This document shows positions 6,587 to 13,207 of a DNA stretch of 18,517 bases, piece by piece. The DNA is from JAIEPT01 sp038217425 (GTDB taxonomy: Bacteria > Planctomycetota > Planctomycetia > Gemmatales > Gemmataceae). Position 1 is the stretch's first letter; each line of letters begins with the position of its first letter. The position numbers and the translations under genes were made by a program. The DNA lies in contig JBBQPM010000132.1 in the NCBI GenBank assembly GCA_038217425.1, positions 1 to 18,517 on the forward strand, given 5' to 3'. The notes under the pieces were generated by a model. That model was not told the origin of the DNA. It saw only the letters and a list, made by a program, of their open reading frames with translations, and made no database searches.

Positions 6587-7679
6587 CCGTTCCCCTCGCC
6601 CGCTTAAAAATGTCCCGCAGGTGGTCGGGGTTCTTCCGAGAGTGGTCGTAGTGGAGCATCACCATCTGCGTCGTTTGATGGCCGAGCGCTTTCGCTACCT
6701 CGTACACGTCCAGCTTGCCATCCTCCAGGGCGTGCGTAGCCCAGGCGTGCCGGTAGGCATACGGTGAAACCTTATCCCGGATGATCTCGTGAACCCGTGC
6801 CGACTCGAACCGGACGAACGACGCCGAAGTGGTCCACGGACGGCCATAGGTGTTGCGAAAGATGGGGCCGGTCGGGTGCTTCTTCGTCAGCCGGTCCACG
6901 ATCTCGTATAGCTCGTCGCACACCCCGATCACCCGGTCCTTGCCCGTCACCCGTCCCGTCTTGTGTTCGCTCGGCTCCAGCAGCCATAAGCCGTCCTTGA
7001 AGTGCCTCGCCTCGATCTTGGCGATCTCCCCCGGTCGAGCGCCGGTGAACCACATGGCTTGGAGGAAGTCGCAGTAGCAGTCGTTGTTCCAGAACTTCAG
7101 CAGGGCCTCGTGTTCCGTCCGGGTGATGACCACCGCCCGACTCTCGATCTTTGGGGCTTTCAGGGCGAGGAACGGGTTGTGCGAGATGTTGACACCCTTC
7201 TTCTTGACCGCCCAGGTCAATGCGGCCTTCACGTCGTTGATGTAGGAGCGCTGCGTCTGATCCGACGCAAACTGCTCGACCCACGCCCGCAGGTGCTTGC
7301 CCTCGGCCTCGGCGTTGACGAGCAGGGAACCCACCCGCCTGCCCTTTTCCACCCCCTTGGGCAGAACGAAATCGCAGAACCGGCCAAGCACCTGCTTATA
7401 CCGCTTCGCCAGCTTGGGGTTCGACTCCTCCAACTCGTCCACATAGAAGGCGCAAACCGTTTCGAGCGGGTAGTCGTCCTTCGACGCCGTGTCCCGGACG
7501 GCCATCAGCGTGTGGAACTCTGATAGAATCCCGCTAGGCGGGTTCCACCGCCCGTTCCGCTTGACCGGCTTCGGCGCACCATCGGGGTGCTTGCCGAGGA
7601 AGGCTTGGTCGCCACGAATCTTGACGAACCAGCCGCCGCCAGAGCGAGTTTCGGAGAACCAGGGGTACGGTTGCTTCAT
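6528..7679 (-). CDS. Tyrosine recombinase / integrase
   Basis: This enzyme cuts and rejoins DNA at attachment sites through a phosphotyrosine link and would integrate and excise the element. The start is set at 7679 (MKQPYPWF), giving 383 aa; a longer in-frame start at 7886 would read through the promoter region and add an unusual 69-residue leader. Residues about 60-165 form the SAM-like core-binding domain. The catalytic domain shows R215 (GARPGE), K240, R310 (YAYRHAW), H334 (ALGHQ) and nucleophile Y344 (LHYDHS). The usual histidine of the HxxR box is Y307, a tolerated variation. The family is Phage_integrase (PF00589). Its 3' end overlaps the convergent gene at 5918-6586. Confidence 0.93.
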   Translation of the reverse strand: MKQPYPWFSETRSGGGWFVKIRGDQAFLGKHPDGAPKPVKRNGRWNPPSGILSEFHTLMAVRDTASKDDYPLETVCAFYVDELEESNPKLAKRYKQVLGRFCDFVLPKGVEKGRRVGSLLVNAEAEGKHLRAWVEQFASDQTQRSYINDVKAALTWAVKKKGVNISHNPFLALKAPKIESRAVVITRTEHEALLKFWNNDCYCDFLQAMWFTGARPGEIAKIEARHFKDGLWLLEPSEHKTGRVTGKDRVIGVCDELYEIVDRLTKKHPTGPIFRNTYGRPWTTSASFVRFESARVHEIIRDKVSPYAYRHAWATHALEDGKLDVYEVAKALGHQTTQMVMLHYDHSRKNPDHLRDIFKRARGTATSGSAAAPLETDNPSHPS

Positions 7680-7700
7680 CGGTGGCCTGCAATTAGGATA

Positions 7701-7719
7701 AGGTGCATGAAAGGTGCAT
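7701..7719. repeat. Direct repeat AGGTGCAT, 11-bp period, in the integrase leader
   Basis: AGGTGCAT occurs at 7701-7708 and again at 7712-7719, one helical turn apart, between the candidate promoter and the integrase start. Two same-face sites in a leader suit a repressor or directionality-factor binding site, or an arm-type integrase site. This is inference from position and spacing only. Confidence 0.4.
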
Positions 7720-7731
7720 CGCCCGCAGGAT

Positions 7732-7760
7732 ACCTTAAAAAACACGGCAAAAACTGTCAA
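7732..7760 (-). promoter_or_regulatory. Candidate sigma-70-type promoter for the integrase
   Basis: Read on the minus strand, TTGACA (7760-7755) is followed after exactly 17 bases by TAAGGT (7737-7732). The -35 box is perfect; the -10 box is moderate. Transcription would start near 7725, giving a leader of roughly 45 bases before the integrase start. The assignment assumes a housekeeping sigma-70-like consensus in this host. Confidence 0.5.
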
Positions 7761-7839
7761 GTCGATGTCGTCATGGGCGAGATTGACCGGTAAGGCCAAG
7801 GATGAATGCACCCAGTGTATCTGCCGGTTGAATATCCAG

Positions 7840-7871
7840 CGGCCACTTTTCCTCCTTTGGACCGGTGGCCG
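7840..7871. repeat. Inverted repeat CGGCCAC / GTGGCCG in the element-host junction
   Basis: CGGCCAC (7840-7846) and GTGGCCG (7865-7871) form a perfect 7-bp inverted repeat with an 18-base centre. It lies in the junction region between integrase and host operon. It has no T-run on either side, so it is not a good intrinsic terminator. It might be a core-type recombination site or an operator; nothing in the sequence decides this. Confidence 0.3.
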
Positions 7872-7915
7872 TTTGTCGTAAGCCATCCGCCGGCGATTTT
7901 TTCTTCACAAAACGC

Positions 7916-7944
7916 TTGCACCCTCCGCGTCGCCGCTTTACAAT
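7916..7944 (+). promoter_or_regulatory. Sigma-70-like promoter of the molybdenum hydroxylase operon
   Basis: TTGCAC (7916-7921), a 17-base spacer and TACAAT (7939-7944) make a strong match to the sigma-70 consensus. Transcription would start near 7951, about 33 bases before the first start codon. AGGAG at 7972-7976 is the ribosome binding site, seven bases before the ATG at 7984. No obvious operator overlaps the boxes. Confidence 0.65.
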
Positions 7945-7983
7945 CCCGCCTATCCTCGTCACTGAAGCGTCAGGAGTGCCTCC

Positions 7984-8610
7984 ATGAAACAGCATCAAGG
8001 CGCCGTGGAATCCACGGACGTATCGCGTCGCGAATTTTTGCACGGCTCCGCCGCCGTCGCCGCGGTCACCGCGCTCGCCGCGGCGCCGCTCGCCACCGTG
8101 CAGGCCCAGGCCCCCGCCGCTCCCGCCGGCGTCGGGCCCGCTGCCGTTCGCATCACCCTCAAAGTCAACGGCAAAGATTTCGACACCTCCGTCGAGCCCC
8201 GCGTCACCCTGCTCGACGCCCTGCGCAACTACCTCGACGTCACCGGCTGCAAACGCGTCTGCGATCGCGGCACCTGCGGCGCCTGCACCGTGCAGCTGGA
8301 CGGCAAGATCGTCTACTCCTGCTCCATGCTCGCCCTCGAAGCTCAGGGCAAAGACATCAAGACTGCCGAGAGCCTGATCGAAGGCGGCAAGCTCGACGCC
8401 GTGCCCGAGGCGTTCGTCCGCTTCGACGCCCAGCAGTGCGGCTTCTGCACGCCGGGATTCGTGGTGGCGATCAAGACGGTCTTTCAGAACAACGCCAAGG
8501 CCACGCCTGCGGAGGTCGAAAAGGGCCTTCAGGGCAACGTCTGCCGCTGCGGCACCTACGAACAAATGCGCGACGCCATCTATTCCCTTTGCCAACAAAA
8601 GAGAGGCTAA
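7984..8610 (+). CDS. Molybdenum hydroxylase, [2Fe-2S] subunit with Tat signal
   Basis: This is the small electron-transfer subunit of a xanthine/aldehyde dehydrogenase-family enzyme, 208 aa. A twin-arginine signal is visible: SRREFLH at 14-20, then an alanine-rich hydrophobic stretch ending near AQA at 41-43. The N-terminal ferredoxin domain binds one [2Fe-2S] through C93, C98, C101 and C113. The helical second domain binds another through C152, C155, C187 and C189 (QCGFC and VCRCG). The Tat signal on this subunit matches E. coli PaoA, where the folded heterotrimer is exported together, so the complex is probably periplasmic. The next gene starts four bases after this stop. Confidence 0.93.
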   Translation: MKQHQGAVESTDVSRREFLHGSAAVAAVTALAAAPLATVQAQAPAAPAGVGPAAVRITLKVNGKDFDTSVEPRVTLLDALRNYLDVTGCKRVCDRGTCGACTVQLDGKIVYSCSMLALEAQGKDIKTAESLIEGGKLDAVPEAFVRFDAQQCGFCTPGFVVAIKTVFQNNAKATPAEVEKGLQGNVCRCGTYEQMRDAIYSLCQQKRG

Positions 8611-8613
8611 CCC

Positions 8614-10842
8614 ATGCCCTGGCCGACACAACGCCGAATTATCGGCACCAAGGTACAGCGCCTCGACGGACCCGAGAAATCGACCGGCATGGCCAAGTAT
8701 TCCTACGATCGCAACCCGCGCGGGCTGCTCCACGCCCGCATCCTGCGCTGTCCGCACGCGCACGCCAAGATCAAACGCATCGATCTGTCCGATGCCGAGA
8801 AAGTGCCGGGCTTCCGCGCCTCGCATTTGGCGGTCAAGGACAACGAGGAGTTGATGTTCGCCGGCGCCGAGATTCTCGCCATCGCCGCCGACACGGAAGA
8901 ACATGCCGACGACTGCATCCGCGCCGTCAAGATCGAGTTCGAAGTGCTGCCGCACCTGGTCAAGGAAGCCGAGGCGCTGGCGGCCAAACGCGGCACGCTC
9001 GGCGGCGCAGAGGACGTGACCAACGTCCTCCCGGCCAACACCGACAGCACCGATAACTTCGCCAAGCTCGCCTTCGAAGGCGCCGCCGCGATTCACGAAG
9101 GCACCTACGGCGTTTCGATTATCAGCCATCAGTGTCTCGAATCGCACGGCCTGGTCGCCGAGTGGGACGAGAAGCAGACGTCGCTGACCGTTTACGCGTC
9201 GACGCAGGCGGTTCCGCGCACCGCGACGGGTCTGGCGGCCACCTTCAAGCTCAAGCCGACCGACGTCAAGTGCATCACGCCGTTCATGGGGGGCGGCTTC
9301 GGCAGTAAATTCGCCGCCGACATCCAGGGCGAACTCGCCGCGGAACTGGCACGCAAGGCCAAGGTGCCCGTCAAGCTGATGCTCGATCGCGCCGAGGAAG
9401 TGACCGTGGGCGGCATGCGACCCAGCGCCTTCGGGCGCGTCAAGATCGCCGCCGCCAAGGACGGCAAGATCCAGGCGTTCGAAATCGAATGCTACGGCTC
9501 CCCCGGCGTCGGCAAGGCAGCGGCCGTCAACTTCGGCGTACTCCCTTACATCTACGCAGATTCGATTGCGCACAAAAAGAAAACCAACCGCATCGTCCGC
9601 ATGAACGTCCAGACCGCGCGGGCCATGCGCGCTCCGGGCCATCCGCAGAACTGCATCCTCACGGATCAGCCATTCGACGATTTGGCCGCCAAGCTCGATC
9701 TCAATCCGCTCGAGATGCGGCTCACGAATCTCCCCCCCAACGACCCCGACGCCGTCAAGGAGGCGCCGAATTCGTACCTCGCCCAGCGCAATACCATCTA
9801 TCGCCGACAAATCGAAATCGTGCGCAAGATGAGCGACTGGGACCGCACCTGGCACAAGCCGGGCGTCGGCACGGGAGCAATTCGCACCGGCCTGGGCATG
9901 GCGCTGCACACCTGGGGCGGCAACGGCAAAGGGCCCAACCCCACCCGCATCACGATCTCCGCCGACGGTTCGGTGCTCGCGCAATCGTCGTCGCAGGATC
10001 TGGGCACCGCCCAGCGCACCGTCACCGCCATCATCACGGCCGAGATTCTCGGACTGATGCCGCGGGACATCACGGTGCGCGTCGGCGATAGCGCCCACGG
10101 GCCCTCCACGCCCTCGGGCGGCAGCACCACCTGCCCCGGCACATCCCCCGCGATTTTGCTCGCCGCCGAGAACGCCCGCACCGCGTTCCTCGCCGCCCTG
10201 GCGCCCCGGCTCAACACCACTGCCAACATGCTCGAATTGCAGACGGGCCGAATCCTCAATCGCACGACCAACGGCACGATCACCTGGCGCGAAGCGTGCG
10301 CCTTGTTGCAGGCCCCGGTCACTGCGGAAGGCGATTGGCCCGCCGACGCCGCGCTCGATAAAGACGCCGCCCTCGCTCGACTTTGGCGGCAGCAGCTTTC
10401 CAACCAAGGCGTCGGCGGCGTGCAAATCGCCGAAGTCAAGGTCGACATCGAGACCGGCGTCGTTCGCTGCTCGCGCTTCTGGACCGTGCAGGATTGCGGC
10501 CTCATCATCAACAAGCTCGGCTGCGAATCCCAGGTCGCCGGCGGCGTCATCATGGGCATCAACTACGCCCTCTTCGAAGAGTGCATTTACGACCGCCAAA
10601 CGGGCCGGCAAGTCAACGCCGACATGGAGTTCTACAAGCTGGGCGGCATTCAGGATATGCCCAACATCCACGTCCACATGATGGACATGCCCGAGCGCGG
10701 CGTCATCGGCATCGGCGAGCCCCCCACGATCTCCACCGCCGCCGCCGTCGGCAACGCGATCTTCAACGCCATCGGCGTCCGCGTCCCCATCGCCCCCTTC
10801 ACCCCCGAACGCGTCCTGGCGGCCCTCGCACAACGCAAATAA
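8614..10842 (+). CDS. Molybdenum hydroxylase, molybdopterin-binding catalytic subunit
   Basis: This 742-aa protein is the catalytic subunit that hydroxylates an aldehyde or N-heterocycle at the molybdenum cofactor. It has the N-terminal Ald_Xan_dh_C hammerhead-type domain (about 10-120) and the Mo-binding domains after it. Cofactor-contact motifs are GGGFGSKF at 226-233 and MRAPGHPQ at 338-345. The catalytic base is probably E702 in GIGEPPT near the C-terminus. It has no signal peptide of its own, which fits export as a passenger of the Tat-bearing [2Fe-2S] subunit. GAGAGG precedes the start. The substrate cannot be read from the sequence; PaoC-like aldehyde oxidation is the nearest model. 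A XdhC/PaoD-type cofactor chaperone is not in this window. Confidence 0.92.
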   Translation: MPWPTQRRIIGTKVQRLDGPEKSTGMAKYSYDRNPRGLLHARILRCPHAHAKIKRIDLSDAEKVPGFRASHLAVKDNEELMFAGAEILAIAADTEEHADDCIRAVKIEFEVLPHLVKEAEALAAKRGTLGGAEDVTNVLPANTDSTDNFAKLAFEGAAAIHEGTYGVSIISHQCLESHGLVAEWDEKQTSLTVYASTQAVPRTATGLAATFKLKPTDVKCITPFMGGGFGSKFAADIQGELAAELARKAKVPVKLMLDRAEEVTVGGMRPSAFGRVKIAAAKDGKIQAFEIECYGSPGVGKAAAVNFGVLPYIYADSIAHKKKTNRIVRMNVQTARAMRAPGHPQNCILTDQPFDDLAAKLDLNPLEMRLTNLPPNDPDAVKEAPNSYLAQRNTIYRRQIEIVRKMSDWDRTWHKPGVGTGAIRTGLGMALHTWGGNGKGPNPTRITISADGSVLAQSSSQDLGTAQRTVTAIITAEILGLMPRDITVRVGDSAHGPSTPSGGSTTCPGTSPAILLAAENARTAFLAALAPRLNTTANMLELQTGRILNRTTNGTITWREACALLQAPVTAEGDWPADAALDKDAALARLWRQQLSNQGVGGVQIAEVKVDIETGVVRCSRFWTVQDCGLIINKLGCESQVAGGVIMGINYALFEECIYDRQTGRQVNADMEFYKLGGIQDMPNIHVHMMDMPERGVIGIGEPPTISTAAAVGNAIFNAIGVRVPIAPFTPERVLAALAQRK

Positions 10843-10850
10843 CGTTTAGC

Positions 10851-10868
10851 CGCCGCCTCCGGGCGGCG
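10851..10868 (+). other. Intercistronic hairpin with UCCG tetraloop
   Basis: CGCCGCC and GGCGGCG (10851-10857 and 10862-10868) pair perfectly around a TCCG loop, just after the molybdopterin-subunit stop. There is no following T-run, so it is more likely an mRNA-processing or stabilising hairpin in the operon than a full terminator. The FAD gene 44 bases downstream has its own AGGGA ribosome binding site. Confidence 0.45.
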
Positions 10869-10911
10869 CGATCGGCACGTAACTGAAGCGATTCACTCAG
10901 GGATTTTCATC

Positions 10912-11916
10912 ATGCGGAATTTCACCTATAATCGGCCCGCGACCGTCGAACAGGCCGTCGGCCTCCTCGAAGCCCGCTTCGGCAACGCCGAGCTCCTGGC
11001 CGGCGGCACCGACCTGCACGACCTGCAAAAAGAGTACATCGCCCAGCCGACCAAAGTCGTCAGCTTAAGCGGCATCCCCGCTCTCAAGGCGGCGCCCACG
11101 ATCGGCGATAAATCGGTCACCCTCCCCGCCGGCATGACTCTCGCCGAGATCGCGGGCCATGCTCGACTCAAGCAATGGTTCCCCGCGCTCACCGAAGCCG
11201 CCGACCAGATCGGCGGGCCGCAAACCCGCAACATGGGCACGCTCGGCGGCAACCTGTGCCAGCGCAACCGGTGCTGGTACTTCCGCGATGAACACACGCC
11301 TTGCCTGCTCAAGGGGGGCGACAAGTGTTACGCGATCGAGGGCGAGAACAAGTTTCACGCGGTGTTCTCGCAGGGCCATCGCTGCGTCATCGTTCATCCG
11401 TCGACGCTCGGCACCGGCCTGATTGCACTCGACGCGACGGCTGAGGTGCAAGGGCCCAACGGCAAGCGAACGATTCGGCTTGCAGAGTTCTTCAAGGCGC
11501 CGACCGCCCGCGACGAACGCGAACACGTGCTGGCCGCGAACGAGATGGTGCTCTCCGTGTCGATCCCGTACACGGGCCTGGCCAACGCGAGTTACGAAGT
11601 TCGGCAGAAGCTGTCGTACGATTGGCCGTTGGTGCAGGTGGCGGTGTCGTTCCAGGGGGGCCGAAACGGCGCTCCCGCGACGCAGGTAAAGATCGTCCTG
11701 GGCCACGCGGCGCCGGTGCCGATGGTAAGCGCCGCCGCGGCCGCGGTGCTCGAAGGTAAGCCGGTGAACGAGGAGAACGCGGTCGCCGCGGGCCGAGCCG
11801 CGGTGCAGACGGCGACGCCGCTCAGCAACACGGGTTACAAGACGCGTTTGCTGGAAGTCGCGATCAAGCGGGCTTTGTATTTGGCTGCGGGGTTGCCGAA
11901 ATATTGGGAAGCGTAG
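10912..11916 (+). CDS. Molybdenum hydroxylase, FAD-binding subunit with extra Fe-S cysteine motif
   Basis: This 334-aa subunit passes electrons from the iron-sulphur centres to FAD and the external acceptor. Residues 1-180 are FAD_binding_5 (PF00941), with the AGGTDLHD flavin loop at 30-37 and the TRNMGTLGGNL segment at 106-115. Residues 220-325 are CO_deh_flav_C (PF03450). Between them lie cysteines C116, C121, C131 and C139 (CQRNRCWYFRDEHTPC, then GGDKC), plus C158. This insertion resembles that of PaoB and the 4-hydroxybenzoyl-CoA reductase beta subunit, which bind an additional [4Fe-4S] cluster. AGGGA lies upstream of the ATG. The three genes run 2Fe-2S, Mo, FAD, and FAD is last here, unlike paoABC. 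Confidence 0.92.
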   Translation: MRNFTYNRPATVEQAVGLLEARFGNAELLAGGTDLHDLQKEYIAQPTKVVSLSGIPALKAAPTIGDKSVTLPAGMTLAEIAGHARLKQWFPALTEAADQIGGPQTRNMGTLGGNLCQRNRCWYFRDEHTPCLLKGGDKCYAIEGENKFHAVFSQGHRCVIVHPSTLGTGLIALDATAEVQGPNGKRTIRLAEFFKAPTARDEREHVLAANEMVLSVSIPYTGLANASYEVRQKLSYDWPLVQVAVSFQGGRNGAPATQVKIVLGHAAPVPMVSAAAAAVLEGKPVNEENAVAAGRAAVQTATPLSNTGYKTRLLEVAIKRALYLAAGLPKYWEA

Positions 11917-11977
11917 GCGGATCTTCCTCGGCTCGCCTGATTTCGGTGGGGTAGAATAAGGCGATCAGGAGGGATGC

Positions 11978-12181
11978 ATGAAGAAAGCCAAGGAATTTAC
12001 CGTCAGCAACGGCGAGATGACGCTCATCCTGGAAATTGCCGAAGAAGGCGGATACTTGGTTCGATCACCCTTCGATCAAAGCTTAATTACGGAAGCGGAA
12101 TCGTTGGAAGAAGCATTCGAAAACGCGCGCGACGCAGCCGAGGCGTTGCGCGAGGCGAGATCGAAATCAACGCCACTTTAA
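11978..12181 (+). CDS. hicB: HicB-like antitoxin-family protein (67 aa)
   Basis: The protein has the single-domain HicB pattern: strand TLILEIAEEGGYLVRSP, a short loop, and the signature ESLEEAFENARDAAEALREA helix. It lacks the C-terminal DNA-binding region of longer HicB proteins. In complete systems HicB neutralises HicA, a small RNA-cleaving toxin. AGGAGGG at 11967-11973 sits four bases before the ATG at 11978; another ATG at 11974 is in a different frame. A CCTGAT/ATCAGG inverted repeat (11936-11941 and 11964-11969) could hide part of this ribosome binding site. A possible hicA remnant follows directly. Confidence 0.72.
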   Translation: MKKAKEFTVSNGEMTLILEIAEEGGYLVRSPFDQSLITEAESLEEAFENARDAAEALREARSKSTPL

Positions 12182-12183
12182 GA

Positions 12184-12276
12184 TTGTCGCCGGTTCCTCG
12201 CCACAACAAGATCAAGCGTGGAACCGTACGGAGCATCTATCGGCTACTGGCAATTCCCACGCCTCCGGGGTATTGA
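12184..12276 (+). pseudogene. hicA: C-terminal remnant of a HicA-type toxin
   Basis: Directly after the hicB stop, 31 codons read LSPVPRHNKIKRGTVRSIYR and a short tail before TGA. HicA proteins end in a very similar 'vP-H-xxIKxGTlRSIlrqA' segment. The N-terminal two thirds, including the GSH motif that carries the catalytic histidine, is missing, and there is no start codon with a ribosome binding site. The simplest explanation is a deletion that removed the 5' part of hicA. The match is by eye over about 20 residues. An inverted repeat CGGTTCC/GGAACCG (12191-12197, 12220-12226) lies inside it. Confidence 0.45.
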
Positions 12277-12281
12277 ACCCT

Positions 12282-13121
12282 CTACTCCACAAACTCCACT
12301 TCCACCGGCTTCGCGATCAATCCGGCCTTGTGTCCCTCTTCCAGCAACTTCGCCACCGCCGCTCGGCCGCGCGGGCCGTAGTCCAGCGTCCAGTCGTTCA
12401 CGTACATGCCGACGAAGCGATCCGCCAACTCTCGGCCCATGTCGCGGGCATATTGCAGGGCGTAGCTGATCGCGTCCTGCCGATGGTCCAGACCGTAGCG
12501 GATCGACTCCTTGATGAGCCGACTGATATCGCGCATCGCCGGTTGGCCGAGATCCTTCCGCACCACGTTGCCGCCCAAGGGGAGCGGCAGGTCCGTTTTC
12601 TCCTGCCACCACACGCCCAGGTCGACCACGAGGTGCAGTCCCTGGTTTTGGAACGTGAGCTGTCCCTCGTGAATAATGAGCCCCGCGTCGAACTTGCCCG
12701 CGGCCACCTGCGGGATGATCTCATCGAAAGGGATCACCTCGTACGAAATCTCGCCCGGCAAACACAATCGCAGCGCGAGAAACGCCGTCGTGAGCGTCCC
12801 GGGGACCGCGATCTTGATCTTGCGCAACTCTTCCAGAGCCATCGGCCTACTGGCGACGACCATCGGACCGTACTTGTCGCCCATGCTACAACCGCTTGGT
12901 AGAAGGGCGTACGTCTCAAGAAGTTGACTGTACGCGTGAATGCTGACGGCGGAGACTTCGAGTTCGCCGCGCATGGCTCGGCGGTTGAGCGTCTCGATGT
13001 CCTGGAGCTCGTGGCGAAACTCATAGCCCGCGGTGTCGATCTTGTCGTGCGCCAGCGCGAAGAACATGAAGGCGTCGTCGGGATCGGGGCTATGGCCAAC
13101 GCGGATGATCTGTCGGGTCAT
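12282..13121 (-). CDS. mqnD: 1,4-dihydroxy-6-naphthoate synthase (menaquinone, futalosine pathway)
   Basis: MqnD converts cyclic dehypoxanthinylfutalosine to 1,4-dihydroxy-6-naphthoate in the cytoplasm, the last step before prenylation in the futalosine route to menaquinone. The start is the ATG at 13121 (MTRQII), preceded by AAAGGA; this gives 279 aa, a normal length. The family signature GHSPDPDDAFMFFAL is at residues 9-23, followed by ETLNRRAM, VSAVSIHAYS, a SMGDKYGPMVVA segment and the IIHEGQ motif with the conserved histidine. The fold is periplasmic-binding-protein-like. No other mqn gene is adjacent. Its position 86 bases after a DUF1501 gene on the same strand may allow read-through, but a functional link is not implied. 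Confidence 0.95.
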   Translation of the reverse strand: MTRQIIRVGHSPDPDDAFMFFALAHDKIDTAGYEFRHELQDIETLNRRAMRGELEVSAVSIHAYSQLLETYALLPSGCSMGDKYGPMVVASRPMALEELRKIKIAVPGTLTTAFLALRLCLPGEISYEVIPFDEIIPQVAAGKFDAGLIIHEGQLTFQNQGLHLVVDLGVWWQEKTDLPLPLGGNVVRKDLGQPAMRDISRLIKESIRYGLDHRQDAISYALQYARDMGRELADRFVGMYVNDWTLDYGPRGRAAVAKLLEEGHKAGLIAKPVEVEFVE

Positions 13122-13153
13122 TGGGGTTTCCTTTCGGGTGAGCCGCAGGGACA

Positions 13154-13181
13154 ACCGTTAGGAATACGAACCATTAACGGT
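13154..13181 (-). other. Inverted repeat between DUF1501 gene and mqnD
   Basis: ACCGTTA (13154-13160) and TAACGGT (13175-13181) form a 7-bp inverted repeat with a 14-base centre, in the 86-base gap between the DUF1501 stop and the mqnD start. It is AT-rich relative to the neighbourhood and lacks a T-run. It could be an operator for mqnD or a weak processing hairpin. Confidence 0.3.
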
Positions 13182-13207
13182 CCGAGCCAATGAAAATAAC
13201 CGCGGGC

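Larger units (their letters stand above)
1..7700. mobile_element. Integrated accessory element (right part; left end outside window)
   Basis: The stretch is a run of short, mostly unrecognised genes, a DNA methyltransferase and HTH proteins, closed on the right by a tyrosine recombinase facing inward. Phage-derived or integrative elements commonly have this layout, with the integrase next to one attachment site. From about 7.98 kb onward the gene content turns to ordinary chromosomal metabolism. The right edge is placed only roughly, somewhere between the integrase start and the promoter of the next operon (7680-7915). No tRNA gene and no duplicated attachment core can be recognised. No capsid, portal, terminase, replication or conjugation gene is visible here, so the class of element (prophage remnant, integrative element, genomic island) stays open. 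Confidence 0.65.

Noticed and set aside
1..7700. Restriction-modification or CRISPR system in the element
   Set aside because: A methyltransferase is present, but no endonuclease or specificity subunit motif is recognisable, and no regular repeat-spacer array was seen.
7680..7886. N-terminal extension of the integrase to 7886
   Set aside because: It would run through the candidate promoter and the AGGTGCAT repeats, and its translation does not look like an integrase N-terminus; MKQPYPWF at 7679 fits better.
7885..7903. CGCCGGCG followed by a T-run as an intrinsic terminator
   Set aside because: The palindrome has no loop, so a stable hairpin is doubtful, and no rightward gene ends just before it.
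7771..10833. A 1020-codon open frame on the minus strand
   Set aside because: It lies opposite the clearly homologous molybdenum hydroxylase genes. GC-rich codon use leaves the antisense frame free of stops; the translation is a low-complexity run of Gly, Ala, Asp, Val and Arg without recognisable motifs.
12191..12226. CGGTTCC/GGAACCG inverted repeat as a terminator between hicB and mqnD
   Set aside because: The 22-base centre and lack of a T-run make it a poor terminator; it lies within the hicA-like remnant.
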